Source: Acidobacteriota bacterium
GTDB taxonomy: Bacteria > Acidobacteriota > Vicinamibacteria > Vicinamibacterales > UBA8438
Direction: 5' to 3'
Assembly (NCBI GenBank): GCA_026708265.1
Contig: JAPOVI010000251.1
Location: 1 to 49,662, forward strand
Length of the DNA stretch: 49,662 bases
In this document: in pieces, positions 1 to 10,292 of the stretch
Position numbering within the stretch: the first letter of the stretch is position 1
Layout of the letters: each line of letters starts with the position of its first letter
The notes under the pieces: generated by a model
The model's database searches: none
Seen by the model: only the letters and a program-made list of their open reading frames with translations
Told to the model about the DNA's origin: nothing
Program-made: the position numbers and the translations under genes

Positions 1-55
1 TGAAGGATTGGGTTGGGCGCCGAGCGGAGCCGCAGGCGACGAACGGCGGGCGAGG
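1..55 (-). repeat. Partial copy of the ~82-bp dispersed repeat
   Basis: On the minus strand this stretch has the repeat core CGTCGCCTGCGGCTCCG preceded by a CTCGCCCG block and followed by a C-rich CGCCCAACC block. The order and spacing match the units at 27436-27679. It lies inside the open reading frame of the truncated gene at the window edge. Confidence 0.6.
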
Positions 56-216
56 CCGCCCCCGACCGTCGCAATCTCGCCGGCGGCGATCAGGAGGCGC
101 ACCTCCTCCGCAGGCACTCCCGCCGCCCGGGCGATCTCCGCCGCGGAGAAGACGTCGGTCAGCGCGCGTGCCCCGTCGGGCGAGGTCGTCACCGCATGCC
201 TCACAGCGCTGTCCAT
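1..216 (-). CDS. Truncated gene, N-terminal 72 codons of an unknown protein
   Basis: The reading frame starts at ATG 216-214 and runs off the left edge without a stop. The visible product begins MDSAVRHAVTT and contains a short helical, MerR/HTH-like stretch (FSAAEIARAAGVPAEEV, about residues 23-39). After about residue 52 the translation becomes low-complexity (LARRSSPAAPLG). The underlying DNA there matches the ~82-bp repeat found at 27436-27679, so the gene may end in a repeat-derived tail as argD does. It lies 118 bp downstream of the methyltransferase-like gene on the same strand. No function can be assigned. The start is reasonable but untested. Confidence 0.5.
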   Translation of the reverse strand, partial: MDSAVRHAVTTSPDGARALTDVFSAAEIARAAGVPAEEVRLLIAAGEIATVGGGLARRSSPAAPLGAQPNPS

Positions 217-334
217 TGCAAGACGCGAGCCGGCCGGGCGAACGCCTCCCGCCCGCCGCGGCACGGAGGCCCGGCGGTGCGCCCGCGGGATCAGGCGTCC
301 GGATTCGGAGACTCGGTGCGCCCGCCGGAGGACA

Positions 335-889
335 CTACTTCGTCCCCTCGATGAAGCTCCTGCCCCCGTGCTCGGCAAGCACGCGCACCGCGCGGAAGCC
401 CTCGGCCGCGAGGGCCGCCACCGCCCCCCCGCCGGCGCGGTAGCCCGGGTCGAGGGAGCGTTGCGAGAAGACCGCGCCGAGGCCGCCCCGCGCGGCCCGT
501 TCGATGACCAGACAGCGGCCTCCGGGACGGAGCACGCGCAGGATCTGCTGCAGGCAGACCACCCGGTCGTTGATGTGCAGGCCTCCAATCACCTCGGCCA
601 GGACGGCGACGTCGAACGCGTCCGAGTCGTACGGCAGCGCCCCGAACGGGGCCACCCGCACGTCGACGAGGACGCCCGCGCCGGCCGCCGCACGGCCGAT
701 GCGCGCGGCCGCCGTCTCGTCGGGGGTGACGGAGCAGGCTTCCCCGCTGATGCCGACCGCGCCGGCGAGCACGGCGATGAGCTCTCCGTCGTTGCCCAAC
801 TGGAGCACACGGGAGCCGAGCTTCAGGCCGGCCATCGAGAGGTCGAGGTCCCGGGGACCACCGCTCTTCTTCAGCTTGAACAGCGCCAT
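335..889 (-). CDS. Class I SAM-dependent methyltransferase-like protein (short, degenerate motif I)
   Basis: The 184-residue product has the layout of a small Rossmann methyltransferase. A glycine-containing strand-loop (VLQLGNDGEL, about 28-37) sits where motif I (usually DxGxGxG) belongs. An acidic stretch follows (LPYDSDAFDVAV, about 87-98), then a post-motif LRVLRPGGRCLVIERA (about 117-132) typical of the family. Motif I lacks the normal glycine-rich pattern, so cofactor binding may be weak or lost. Substrate unknown. The start is ATG 889. The gene is divergent from inositol-phosphate synthase with 89 bp between starts. It could be a methyltransferase relative with a non-enzymatic role. 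Confidence 0.65.
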   Translation of the reverse strand: MALFKLKKSGGPRDLDLSMAGLKLGSRVLQLGNDGELIAVLAGAVGISGEACSVTPDETAAARIGRAAAGAGVLVDVRVAPFGALPYDSDAFDVAVLAEVIGGLHINDRVVCLQQILRVLRPGGRCLVIERAARGGLGAVFSQRSLDPGYRAGGGAVAALAAEGFRAVRVLAEHGGRSFIEGTK

Positions 890-961
890 CGCGTGGCTCT
901 CCCCGTCCGCGAGCCGACCGCCGTCCCGCCGCGGGCAGGCGCCGGTCGGGCAACGACGCCA

Positions 962-970
962 TGATATAGT
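962..970 (+). promoter_or_regulatory. Extended -10 element immediately upstream of the inositol synthase start
   Basis: TGA-TATAGT (TG at 962-963, hexamer 965-970) ends 8 bp before the GTG start at 979. Transcription would begin at or next to the start codon, giving a leaderless mRNA. No good -35 is visible, as expected for extended -10 promoters. No Shine-Dalgarno could fit. Confidence 0.5.
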
Positions 971-978
971 GTGCGCCC

Positions 979-2292
<1,314 letters not shown>

Positions 2293-2312
2293 GAGCCGGG
2301 CGCGCGAGAACC

Positions 2313-2828
2313 ATGACCGAGAACCCGAACCGCGGTCGTCTGCAGGCCGTCCTGATCGGCGGCACGTTCGCCGGCGTGCTGTCGGCGCTGCCGCTCGTCG
2401 AGCTGGGCAACCTCTGCTGCTGCCTGTGGCTGGTCGGCGGCGGCGGCGTGGCGTCCTACCTCACGCAGCAGAGCCAGCCCCACCCCATCACGCCCGGGGA
2501 CGGCGCCGTCGTCGGCTTCCTGGCGGGGGTGACCGGGGCGTTCGTGTCGGTTCTGGTGGCCATCCCGATCCAGCTCCTCACGGCCCCCTTTCGCGACGGG
2601 ATGACCGACATGCTCGACATGTCGGACGTGCCGCCGGAAGTGATCGAAATGATGGAGCAGGTCAGCAGCGGGCCCGGGGCGATCGTGTTCGGCTTCTTCA
2701 TCACGCTGGCCGCCGGCATGATCTTCTCGACGCTGGGCGGCCTGCTCGGCGCGGTGCTCTTCCGCCGGGAGGGCCCCCCGCCGGGCGCGGGCGACATCGT
2801 GCCGCCCGTGCCGCCGCCCGCTCCCTGA
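2313..2828 (+). CDS. Small polytopic membrane protein of unknown function
   Basis: The 171-residue product has about four hydrophobic segments: about 9-28, 33-50 (starting with a CCC cluster), 58-85 and 122-150. An acidic, Met-rich loop ([20 protein letters not shown]) lies between the last two, and the C-terminal tail is proline-rich. The start is ATG 2313, 20 bp after the inositol synthase stop. The fold resembles small DUF-type membrane proteins, but I do not recognise a family. It could belong with the downstream ABC ATPase, but it lacks the FtsX-like layout of a MacB/LolE permease. Confidence 0.75.
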   Translation: MTENPNRGRLQAVLIGGTFAGVLSALPLVELGNLCCCLWLVGGGGVASYLTQQSQPHPITPGDGAVVGFLAGVTGAFVSVLVAIPIQLLTAPFRDGMTDMLDMSDVPPEVIEMMEQVSSGPGAIVFGFFITLAAGMIFSTLGGLLGAVLFRREGPPPGAGDIVPPVPPPAP

Positions 2829-2882
2829 AGGCGGCCCGGGTCGGGCGGGCGGAACGGGGGCGCCCGGTCCTTCGTCTACGAG

Positions 2883-2905
2883 GGGGAGGCGTGACCGGCC
2901 TCCCC
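2883..2905 (+). other. GC-rich hairpin between the membrane protein and ABC ATPase genes
   Basis: GGGGAGGC (2883-2890) and GCCTCCCC (2898-2905) form a perfect 8-bp stem with a 7-nt loop. No T-tract follows, so a simple intrinsic terminator is unlikely. It may attenuate transcription or stabilise the transcript. Confidence 0.35.
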
Positions 2906-2944
2906 GGCGGGACCGGGCGAAGTCCGGGTCGAGAGGCACGCGAG

Positions 2945-3682
2945 ATGGCCCTGATCAAGACCGAGAATCTCTGGAAGACCTATCACATGGGAACGGAGTC
3001 GGTGCACGCGCTGCGCGCCGTCTCCGTCGAGATCGAGCGCGGCGAGTTCGTGGCCATCATGGGGCCCTCGGGTTCCGGCAAGTCGACCCTGATGAACCTC
3101 ATCGGCTGCCTCGACACGCCGACCGAGGGAACGTACCTCATCAACGACCGACCCGTAAGCGGCATGAACGACGATGAGCTGGCCCGGATCCGCAACCGCG
3201 AGATCGGGTTCGTCTTCCAGACCTTCAACCTGCTGCCGCGCGCGTCCGCGCTGCACAACGTGGAGCTGCCGCTCATCTACGCCGGGGTGCCCTCGGCCGA
3301 GCGCAAGGAGCAGGCGGTGGCGGCGCTCCACCTCGTGGAGCTGGACGACCGGATGGATCACCGTCCGAACGAGTTGTCGGGCGGACAGCGCCAGCGCGTC
3401 GCCATCGCGCGCGCGCTCGTCAACAACCCCTCGATCCTGCTCGCGGACGAGCCGACGGGCAACCTCGACACCAAGACCGGCATCGAAATCATGGCCGTGT
3501 TCGAGGGGCTGCACCGGGCCGGCAACACGATCATCCTGATCACCCACGAGGCGGAGGTGGCGCGTTACGCGCACCGCGTGATCCACATCCGCGACGGGCA
3601 GATCGAGCGGGACGAGCGGACGATGCAGATACCCCCGCCGGGCGCCCGGCCCCGAGCGCCCTCCGCCGACGCGCGCCTCTGA
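2945..3682 (+). CDS. ABC transporter ATP-binding protein, MacB/LolD type
   Basis: The 245-residue ATPase carries every ABC motif. Walker A is GPSGSGKST (40-48), the Q-loop is VFQTFNLLP (90-98), the signature LSGGQRQR (144-151), Walker B LLADEP (165-170) with the D-loop at 174-175, and the H-loop THE near 199-201. The [15 protein letters not shown] start and the ADEPTGNLD block are typical of the MacB/LolD/FtsE-related export group. No FtsX-type permease is adjacent, so the partner must be elsewhere unless the small upstream membrane protein serves. The start is ATG 2945. The last residues and the TGA lie in the first unit of an 80-bp tandem repeat, and the ~25-residue Pro/Arg-rich tail looks non-essential. 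Confidence 0.9.
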   Translation: MALIKTENLWKTYHMGTESVHALRAVSVEIERGEFVAIMGPSGSGKSTLMNLIGCLDTPTEGTYLINDRPVSGMNDDELARIRNREIGFVFQTFNLLPRASALHNVELPLIYAGVPSAERKEQAVAALHLVELDDRMDHRPNELSGGQRQRVAIARALVNNPSILLADEPTGNLDTKTGIEIMAVFEGLHRAGNTIILITHEAEVARYAHRVIHIRDGQIERDERTMQIPPPGARPRAPSADARL

Positions 3683-3858
3683 CGCGGCGCGTGGGGAGTC
3701 TGCGCGTGAGGGAAACCCTTGCGACGCGGGTCCTGCAGCGCAGACTCCGGGCGCGCCTCTGACGCGGCGCGTGGGGAGTCTGCGCGTGAGGGAGACCCTT
3801 GCGACGCGGGTCCTGCAGCGCAGACTCCGGGCGCGCCTCTGACGCGGCGCGTGGGGAG
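3671..3858. repeat. 80-bp tandem repeat, 2.35 copies, with internal inverted repeat
   Basis: Unit 1 is 3671-3750, unit 2 is 3751-3830 and a partial unit is 3831-3858. The two full units differ at one base (3714 A versus 3794 G). Each contains inverted arms GGAGTCTGCG and CGCAGACTCC (3695-3704 with 3739-3748; 3775-3784 with 3819-3828) around a 34-nt loop. Unit 1 supplies the last codons and stop of the ABC ATPase gene. The array fills the gap before the convergent mutase gene, and the hairpins could act as bidirectional terminators. Confidence 0.9.
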
Positions 3859-3867
3859 CCTCCCGGC

Positions 3868-5415
3868 TCAGCGGTTGTCCCGATACTCCCCGAAGACGGA
3901 TCGCAGCGCGTCGGCGACCTCGCCGACCGTGGCCCGGGCCTCGACCGCGGCGACGATGGGAGGCACGAGGTTGGTCGCGTCCCGCGCCGCGTCCTGCACG
4001 GCGTCGAGGGCGGCCCGCGCGGCCGCCGGGTCGCGGGCGGAGCGGAGCGCGGCGACGCGCGCCGCCTGGTCCGCCTCCACGGCAGGATCGATGCGCTGGA
4101 CCTCGATGGCGCCGCCGTCGTCGGTCGCGAATCGATTGACCCCGACGACGACGCTCTCGCCGCTCTCGATGGCCTGCTGGGCGCGATAGGCGGCTTCCTG
4201 GATCTCGCGCTGGATGAAGCCGGACTCGATAGCGTCGAGAGCGCCCCCCCGCTCGTCGATGCGTTCGAGGATCGCCGCCGCCTCCGCCTCGAGGCGATCC
4301 GTCAGCCGCTCGACGGCCCACGAGCCGGCGACCGGATCGACGGTGTTGGCGACGCCCGTCTCCGAGGCGATGATCTGTTGGGTCCGGAGCGCAATCCGGG
4401 CCGCCTCCTCCGTGGGCAGCCCGAGCGCCTCGTCGCGGCCGTTGCAGTGGAGCGACTGCGTGCCGCCGAGCACCGCGGCCAGCGCCTGGAGCGCGACCCG
4501 CACGATGTTGTTGTCCGGCTGCTGCGAGGTGAGCGTGCTGCCGGCGGTCTGGGTATGGAAGCGGAGCTGCTGCGCGCGCGGCTCGGTGGCGCCGAAGCGC
4601 TCGCGCATGATTCGCGCCCACAGCCGCCGCGCGGCGCGGTACTTCGCGATCTCCTCCAGGAAGTCGTTGTGGGCGTTGAAGAAGAACGAGAGGCGGCGGC
4701 CGAACGAGTCGACGTCGAGGCCCGCGTCGAGCGCCGCCTGCACGTAGGTCGTCGCGTTCGCGAAGGTGAACGCGATCTCCTGCGCCGCGGTCGAGCCGGC
4801 CTCCCGGATGTGATAGCCGCTGATCGAGATGGGATGCCACGCCGGGAGCTCGCGGTCGCAATAGGCGACGATGTCGGTGACGATCCGGAGCGACGCGCGA
4901 GGAGGGTAGATGTAGGTGCCGCGCGCCACGTACTCCTTCAGGACGTCGTTCTGCAGCGTCCCGGCGATCGACCGCGGCGGCACCCCCTGGCGCCGGGCGG
5001 TCGCGACGTAGAGGGCCAGCAGGATGATGGCGGTGGCGTTGATGGTCATCGACGTCGACACGCGGTCGAGCGGGATGCCGTCGAACAGCCGCACCATATC
5101 CTCGATGGAGTCGATGGCGACGCCTACGCGGCCGACCTCGCCCGCCGCGAGCGCGTGGTCGGAGTCGTAGCCGATCTGCGTCGGCAGGTCGAAGGCGACG
5201 CTCAGGCCGCTCACGCCCTGATCGAGCAGGTAGCGGTAGCGGCGGTTGGATTCGGCGGCCGTGCCGAACCCGGCGTACTGGCGCATCGACCAGTACCGGC
5301 CCCGGTACATCGTCGGGTAGATCCCGCGCGTGTAGGGGAACTCGCCCGGCCGCCCCAGGCCGTCGCCGGGCGGCTCGAGAGCGCCGTCTCGCGGGCCGAA
5401 GACCCTGGACTCCAT
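3868..5415 (-). CDS. Methylmalonyl-CoA mutase large (catalytic) subunit without B12 domain
   Basis: The 515-residue protein covers only the substrate-binding TIM-barrel part of the mutase, which interconverts (R)-methylmalonyl-CoA and succinyl-CoA. Tyr47 (in RQYAGF), Arg165 (in ARGTYIYPP) and His202 (in SGYH) align at a constant offset of 42 with Tyr89, Arg207 and His244 of the Propionibacterium enzyme. The Tyr/Arg pair favours methylmalonyl-CoA over isobutyryl-CoA, whose mutase has Phe and Gln there. The usual C-terminal cobalamin domain is missing, so a separate small subunit must exist outside the window. The start is ATG 5415. The gene lies 89 bp downstream of gpmI on the same strand. Confidence 0.9.
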   Translation of the reverse strand: MESRVFGPRDGALEPPGDGLGRPGEFPYTRGIYPTMYRGRYWSMRQYAGFGTAAESNRRYRYLLDQGVSGLSVAFDLPTQIGYDSDHALAAGEVGRVGVAIDSIEDMVRLFDGIPLDRVSTSMTINATAIILLALYVATARRQGVPPRSIAGTLQNDVLKEYVARGTYIYPPRASLRIVTDIVAYCDRELPAWHPISISGYHIREAGSTAAQEIAFTFANATTYVQAALDAGLDVDSFGRRLSFFFNAHNDFLEEIAKYRAARRLWARIMRERFGATEPRAQQLRFHTQTAGSTLTSQQPDNNIVRVALQALAAVLGGTQSLHCNGRDEALGLPTEEAARIALRTQQIIASETGVANTVDPVAGSWAVERLTDRLEAEAAAILERIDERGGALDAIESGFIQREIQEAAYRAQQAIESGESVVVGVNRFATDDGGAIEVQRIDPAVEADQAARVAALRSARDPAAARAALDAVQDAARDATNLVPPIVAAVEARATVGEVADALRSVFGEYRDNR

Positions 5416-5504
5416 CGAACGCGCAGATTGTAACGAAACTCCCGAGCGTTGAACGGCCGGGAGCTGTTCCGACCTCGAAGGGGCGACCGCGGGCGGCGAG
5501 ACTC

Positions 5505-7073
5505 CTACCGAGCGGGCTGCGGGTCGACCCAGGACCGGAGGTCGCGGCCGGTCATCTCCGCCGGCGCCGGCACCCCGGACAGGGCGAGCAGCGTGGGGGC
5601 CACGTCGCGCAGCGACCCGTCCCGCAGCGCGAGCCCCCGACCCTCGAGGGCGCGGTCGATCAACAGGACCGGAACGGGGTTGCGGGTGTGCGCGGTGTGC
5701 GGCTGGTCGCGCTCGCGGTCCCACATCTGCTCGGCGTTGCCGTGATCCGCGGTCAGGATGACGCAGCCGCCCGCCGCGTCGACGGCGCGCACGATGCGCG
5801 CCAGGCAGGCGTCGAGGGTGGAAACGGCGGCTACGGCCGCGTCGAGGCGGCCGGTGTGCCCCACCATGTCGGCGTTCGCGAAGTTGCAGATCACGACGTC
5901 GTGCCGCCCCGCGCCGACGTCCGCGACGAGGGCGTCGGTGACGGCCGCCGCGCTCATCTCGGGCTGCAGATCGTAGGTCGGCACCTTCGGCGACGGAACG
6001 AGGATGCGGTCCTCGCCGCCGTAGGGACGCTCCTCGCCGCCGTTGAAGAAATAGGTGACGTGCGCGTACTTCTCGGTCTCGGCCAGCCGCAGGTTGGTGC
6101 GGCCGTGCGCGGTCAGGACCTCCGCCACCGTGCCCGACAGGTCCTCCGGCCCGAACGCGATCGGGAGGTCGAACGTGGCGTCGTACTCGGTCATCGTCGT
6201 GACCGCGGCGCGGGGGGGGGCCGCGCGCGCGAAGCCGTCGAAGCCTGCATCGGCCAGGGCGCGCGTGATCTGGCGCACGCGGTCGGCACGGAAGTTGTAC
6301 AGCACGACCGAATCGTCGTCCCGGACGGGTCCGACCGGCCGACCGGCCGCCACGACGACGCCGGGCTCGATGAACTCGTCCGTCACGCCGGCGGCGTACG
6401 ACGCGGCGACGAGCTCCCCGGCGCTCCCCGCCTCGCGCCCCCGGCCGAGGACGATGGCGTCGTACGCGCGCTCGGTCCGGTCCCAGCGCCGGTCGCGGTC
6501 CATGGCGTAATAGCGTCCCGTCACCGAGGCCACGCGGGCGCCGCCCCCGGCCGCGGCCGCCCGCTCGACCGCCCCGACGCAGTCGGCGCCCCGGGTCGGC
6601 GCGGTGTCCCGGCCGTCGGTGACGGCATGCACGAACACGCGCGACACCCCGAGCCGGGCCGCCATGTCCATCAGGGCCACCAGGTGCCGCTGGTGGCTGT
6701 GCACCCCGCCGTCCGACACGAGCCCGACGAGGTGCAACGCGTGCCGATCTCCGGCGCAGCGGGTCATCGCGGCGGTGAACGCGGGGTTCCGGAAGAAGTC
6801 GCCGTCGCGGATGCTGCGGTCGATGCGCGTCAGGTCCTGGTACACCACGCGTCCGGCGCCGAGGTTCATGTGTCCGACCTCGGAGTTCCCCATCTGGCCG
6901 GGAGGGAGGCCGACCGCCTCGCCGCTCGTGACGAGGCTGCCGTGCGGGCAGCGGTCGAGCAGCTCCCGGTAGACCGGCGTGCGCGCGAGGCGGATGGCGT
7001 TCCGATCGGCGCTCTCGCTCAGTCCCCACCCGTCGAAGACGACGAGCACGACGGGGCGGCGCGGTCCGTCCAT
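5505..7073 (-). CDS. gpmI: 2,3-bisphosphoglycerate-independent phosphoglycerate mutase
   Basis: The 522-residue enzyme interconverts 3- and 2-phosphoglycerate in glycolysis with a bimetal (usually Mn) centre. The first metal-ligand motif VFDGWG holds Asp14, and the phosphoserine nucleophile is Ser64 in MGNSEVGH. Further signatures are [28 protein letters not shown] and the C-terminal [10 protein letters not shown]. Length is normal for the family. The start ATG 7073 gives [18 protein letters not shown] run of nine G residues (6212-6220) lies in the coding sequence but the frame is intact. Confidence 0.95.
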   Translation of the reverse strand: MDGPRRPVVLVVFDGWGLSESADRNAIRLARTPVYRELLDRCPHGSLVTSGEAVGLPPGQMGNSEVGHMNLGAGRVVYQDLTRIDRSIRDGDFFRNPAFTAAMTRCAGDRHALHLVGLVSDGGVHSHQRHLVALMDMAARLGVSRVFVHAVTDGRDTAPTRGADCVGAVERAAAAGGGARVASVTGRYYAMDRDRRWDRTERAYDAIVLGRGREAGSAGELVAASYAAGVTDEFIEPGVVVAAGRPVGPVRDDDSVVLYNFRADRVRQITRALADAGFDGFARAAPPRAAVTTMTEYDATFDLPIAFGPEDLSGTVAEVLTAHGRTNLRLAETEKYAHVTYFFNGGEERPYGGEDRILVPSPKVPTYDLQPEMSAAAVTDALVADVGAGRHDVVICNFANADMVGHTGRLDAAVAAVSTLDACLARIVRAVDAAGGCVILTADHGNAEQMWDRERDQPHTAHTRNPVPVLLIDRALEGRGLALRDGSLRDVAPTLLALSGVPAPAEMTGRDLRSWVDPQPAR

Positions 7074-7111
7074 CGGGGGGCTCTCGGTCGGCAGCGGCCG
7101 CCGCCGACCGA

Positions 7112-7120
7112 ATCATACCA
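7112..7120 (-). promoter_or_regulatory. Candidate extended -10 promoter for gpmI
   Basis: On the minus strand TGG-TATGAT (hexamer 7117-7112) lies about 38 bp before the gpmI ATG. The -35 is weak, but the TGN extension compensates. Confidence 0.45.
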
Positions 7121-7185
7121 CGCGACCGGCGATGGCTTCGTCCGTAACTCCTTGTATTTGAACGGCTTGAATCGTTCGACCCGGA

Positions 7186-7214
7186 TTGACTTGCAGCCGG
7201 CGCCACTCTATGAT
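7186..7214 (+). promoter_or_regulatory. Sigma-70-type promoter for the exported protein gene
   Basis: TTGACT (7186-7191), a 17-bp spacer and TATGAT (7209-7214) form a near-consensus promoter. Transcription would start near 7221, leaving a ~60-nt leader with GGGAG (7266-7270) ten bases before the ATG at 7281. Confidence 0.65.
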
Positions 7215-7280
7215 CAGATGTTCACCGAACTGATGCTCACTTTCGACGCGAATCAACCCTGTCGCGGGAGATCAACTCCG

Positions 7281-8303
7281 ATGCACCCCATTGCCCGGCG
7301 CTTGTCCCGGCACTCCCTGATGGCGGCCTCGGTCGTCGCCACCGCCCTGCTGCTGGCCGCCGCGCCGGTCGCGGCCCAGGACCTCGAAGACTGGCAGGAG
7401 GACGAGCTTCGATCGCTGTGCGATGTCGTCAGGAGCGCGCGCGCCGGCGAGATCGTGGCCCTGGAAGACCCGTTCGAGATGGACCCCACGTTCATCAAGG
7501 CCACGGACGGCGAGACCTACGTGCCGTTCACGCTGACGATCGATCCGGACGCGGTCGGGGACGACGTGGCCATCTACCTGTACGTGGACGAGCACCAGGA
7601 CGGCCCGGTCGAGCCGGGCGACGAGGATTGTCCGCAGGGGGTCTTCGCGGACGCCTATTTCGTTGGCGCGCCGGAGTCCGACGGGGCGGTGCGGATCAGC
7701 CGTGCGTTCAACGCTCCGGGCGGCCTGTACGACGTCTACGTCGCCGTTCGCGACAGCGCCGGCGAGGACGGCGACCGTAGTGACGATCCGACCGTCCTGC
7801 TGCTGCGGAACGAGGTCGAGGTACCCGACTTCTGGACTCCCGACCTGCAGATCAGCACGATTTTCGTGGCCGAGTCGATCGCACCGCTCAACGCGCCGCT
7901 GACCCCGGAGCAGCAGATCGTGCGGCCCTACGCGCTCGGAGCGTTCGAGATTCTCCCGAAGTTCGACCTGAGCTTCACGCAGGGAGAGGAGCTGGCGCCG
8001 CTCTTCTTCGTCTACAACCCGGGTCTGCAGGATGGCGCGAAGCCGAACGTGACGGTGGAGTTCGACTTTCACCGGCAGACGGCGGACGGCGAGGAGTTCT
8101 TCAACCGGACCCCGCCGCAGGAGTTCAACAGCCAGACCCTGCCCCCGGACTTCGACCTGACGATCGGTCACCAGATCGTGGCCGGGCAACAGGTGCCGCT
8201 GCGGAGCTTTCCGGCGGGCAGCTACCGCCTCGAGGTCAAGGTGACGGACAACACGTCCGGCGCGGAGGTCGTCCACAACATCGCCTTCAGCGTGGGGGCG
8301 TAG
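7281..8303 (+). CDS. Exported protein of unknown function
   Basis: The 340-residue product starts with a clear Sec signal peptide: basic MHPIARRLSRH, a hydrophobic stretch to about 29, and a likely AXA-type cut in APVAAQ near residues 31-32. The mature part is acidic and predicted to be mainly beta, with repeated strands such as YVPFTLTIDP, YDVYVAVRDS and VTVEFDFHRQ, like tandem Ig-like periplasmic modules. I see no catalytic motif. ATG 7281 is chosen because a good ribosome binding site and promoter precede it. The barrel-protein gene begins 12 bp after the stop, so the two are probably cotranscribed. Function unknown. Confidence 0.8.
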   Translation: MHPIARRLSRHSLMAASVVATALLLAAAPVAAQDLEDWQEDELRSLCDVVRSARAGEIVALEDPFEMDPTFIKATDGETYVPFTLTIDPDAVGDDVAIYLYVDEHQDGPVEPGDEDCPQGVFADAYFVGAPESDGAVRISRAFNAPGGLYDVYVAVRDSAGEDGDRSDDPTVLLLRNEVEVPDFWTPDLQISTIFVAESIAPLNAPLTPEQQIVRPYALGAFEILPKFDLSFTQGEELAPLFFVYNPGLQDGAKPNVTVEFDFHRQTADGEEFFNRTPPQEFNSQTLPPDFDLTIGHQIVAGQQVPLRSFPAGSYRLEVKVTDNTSGAEVVHNIAFSVGA

Positions 8304-8315
8304 CCGGAGCAACCC

Positions 8316-10292
8316 GTGTTCCAGGCCCGACGGCAGTCGGCCGGCGCCGCGCGCGACGAGCGGACAGCACAGGGTTCCCGTGTGCGCCGGCGCCCGCTGC
8401 CGACGCGGGACGCCGTGCGGATCGCCGCCGTGGCCGCCGCGCTGCTGGTCACGGGCGCGGGTGCGGCGGCGGGCCCGTCCGAGAGCACCGGGGACGTCAG
8501 CGGGATCGTCACGGATCAGGCAGGGACACCGCTCGGCCGCGTTCTCGTCTCGGCTTCCGGCCCGTCGGGAACGACGCTGGTGCTGGGCACGGTCGCGGGC
8601 GAGTTCGCGTTCCGCGCCCTTCCCCCCGGCCGCTACCTGGTCCGAGCGCACCGCGCCGGCTTCCACGCTTCGCGGCTGGAGGTCGACGTCCGGACCGACT
8701 CCGACACGTTCATCGGCGAGATGCGATTGCTGCGCGCGCCGCCTCGTGCGCCGACGCCTCCCATCCGCATGGCGGGTGCAGGGCTCGGCGCACCCGCGAG
8801 CGGTTCGGGGCAGGCTGCGGCCCCGGAGGCCGCGGCAGCCGGGGACGCGGCGGCCTCCCCTGCCTCCGGCTCCGTCGCGGCGAGGTTCTGGCGGCTGGGC
8901 CGGGCTCGTCGCAGCGTGCTCAAGAGCCGTAACTGGGAGCCGGTCGCGGCGGCCGAGGCGGATCTCGATCGCCTCGACGTACCGCTCGGTCGCGGGCCGA
9001 TCACCGACTACGTGAGCGGGCTCCCCGTAACCGGTGAGGTCCAGTTCCTCACGCGAGCCACGCTGGACGGTCCGCTCCGGTGGCGCTCGGCCACGGGCGT
9101 CCCCCCCGGACAGATCGCCTACTTCGCCGTGACGCCCACGACCGAGGGCGAAGCGGCGTGGGCCGTTCGAGGCGCGGTCAACATGACCGCGGGCAACGCG
9201 TCGGCATGGGCCGTGTCGGGGCGGCTCGCCGGCAACCCGCACGACGACCACGATCTCGATCTGCGGATTTCGTACAGCCGGCAGCAGTATGCCAGCTCGG
9301 GCCAGCCGGCCCGCCCGCTCGGGGCCGACGGTCGCGGGCGTCCGAGCCGGGAGGTCGCGAGCATCCGGGCGTTCGACACCTGGACGCCCTCGTCGCGCGT
9401 CACCGTAGGCTACGGCGCGGATCTCGCCGGCTACGGCTACCTGGAGGACGGACGGCTCTTCAGCCCTCGCGCCCACCTGACGGTCACGCCGATCGCCCGG
9501 ACCCGCGTGCGCGTCGGCGTGTCGCGCCGGATGACCGCTCCGGGCGCGGAGCAGTTCCTTCCGCCCGGGTCCGGAGTCTGGCTCCCGCCGGAACGGACGT
9601 TCGCGTCGCTGTCGGGCGTCGACCCCCTCCGGGCCGAGCGGACCCGGCACGTCGAGGTCGCGGTGGAACGCGACGTCGGAAGGGGCTCGACGATCGAGGT
9701 GCGGCGGTTCCGGCAGGCCATCGCGGGGCAGATGGTCACCCTGTTCGGGGTGAGCGGGGCCTCGTTCCTGGACGCGTTCGCCGCGCCGGGTGGACACTAC
9801 CGGCTGGCCAGCATGAACGGTGCCCTGGCCGACGGATGGGGCGTCCGGTTCAGCCACGGCGACGGAGAGCGCCTGCGCGGCGCGATCGACTACAACGTCG
9901 TCCGCGCGGACTGGGCTCCCGGAGCGGGCTTCGGAGGCTCGGCCGCCCTGGTCAGCCTGCTCGTCGGCGGAGGGAATCGGTTTCACGACGTGACGACGAC
10001 GGTCGAGGCCGAGGTGCCGGAGACGGCGACGCGCATCTTCGCGTTGTGCCGCATCAGCGGCGCGTTCGCGCGGATGACGAACGACACCCTGACACCGGGC
10101 GTCAATGCCCGATTCGACGTGCGGGTGACGCAGCGGCTGCCCTTCGCGCCCTTCGACGGCAGCACGTGGGAGCTGCTCGTGGCCCTGCGCAGCCTCTTCC
10201 ACGATCCGGCGTTCGGCGCGTCGACCTACGATGAGCTCCTCGTGGTCGATGCACCTCCCCAGCTCGTCGGCGGCCTCGTCGTGCACTTCTGA
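8316..10292 (+). CDS. TonB-receptor-like outer-membrane protein with carboxypeptidase-regulatory N-domain
   Basis: The 658-residue protein has a hydrophobic export segment (about 36-52). A CarboxypepD_reg/CnaB-like beta module follows (GDVSGIVTDQAGTPL ... LPPGRYLVRAHRAGF, about 59-110), the usual N-terminal domain of acidobacterial TonB-dependent receptors. After an Ala/Pro-rich linker come many amphipathic strands ending in VVHF, typical of outer-membrane barrels. I see no recognisable plug domain and the length is well below the common ~1000 residues. It may therefore be a reduced relative rather than a normal transporter. The start used is GTG 8316; another GTG near 8382 would still keep the signal. 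It lies 12 bp after the exported-protein gene. Confidence 0.7.
   Translation: MFQARRQSAGAARDERTAQGSRVRRRPLPTRDAVRIAAVAAALLVTGAGAAAGPSESTGDVSGIVTDQAGTPLGRVLVSASGPSGTTLVLGTVAGEFAFRALPPGRYLVRAHRAGFHASRLEVDVRTDSDTFIGEMRLLRAPPRAPTPPIRMAGAGLGAPASGSGQAAAPEAAAAGDAAASPASGSVAARFWRLGRARRSVLKSRNWEPVAAAEADLDRLDVPLGRGPITDYVSGLPVTGEVQFLTRATLDGPLRWRSATGVPPGQIAYFAVTPTTEGEAAWAVRGAVNMTAGNASAWAVSGRLAGNPHDDHDLDLRISYSRQQYASSGQPARPLGADGRGRPSREVASIRAFDTWTPSSRVTVGYGADLAGYGYLEDGRLFSPRAHLTVTPIARTRVRVGVSRRMTAPGAEQFLPPGSGVWLPPERTFASLSGVDPLRAERTRHVEVAVERDVGRGSTIEVRRFRQAIAGQMVTLFGVSGASFLDAFAAPGGHYRLASMNGALADGWGVRFSHGDGERLRGAIDYNVVRADWAPGAGFGGSAALVSLLVGGGNRFHDVTTTVEAEVPETATRIFALCRISGAFARMTNDTLTPGVNARFDVRVTQRLPFAPFDGSTWELLVALRSLFHDPAFGASTYDELLVVDAPPQLVGGLVVHF

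Noticed and set aside
3868..5415. Isobutyryl-CoA mutase large subunit
   Set aside because: The substrate-site residues are Tyr and Arg, as in methylmalonyl-CoA mutase, not Phe and Gln.
7272..10286. Very long minus-strand open frame (about 1000 codons) opposite the exported and barrel protein genes
   Set aside because: It is Arg/Gly/Pro-rich with no domain, antisense to two coherent genes that have a promoter, ribosome binding site and signal peptide. High GC makes such open frames common.
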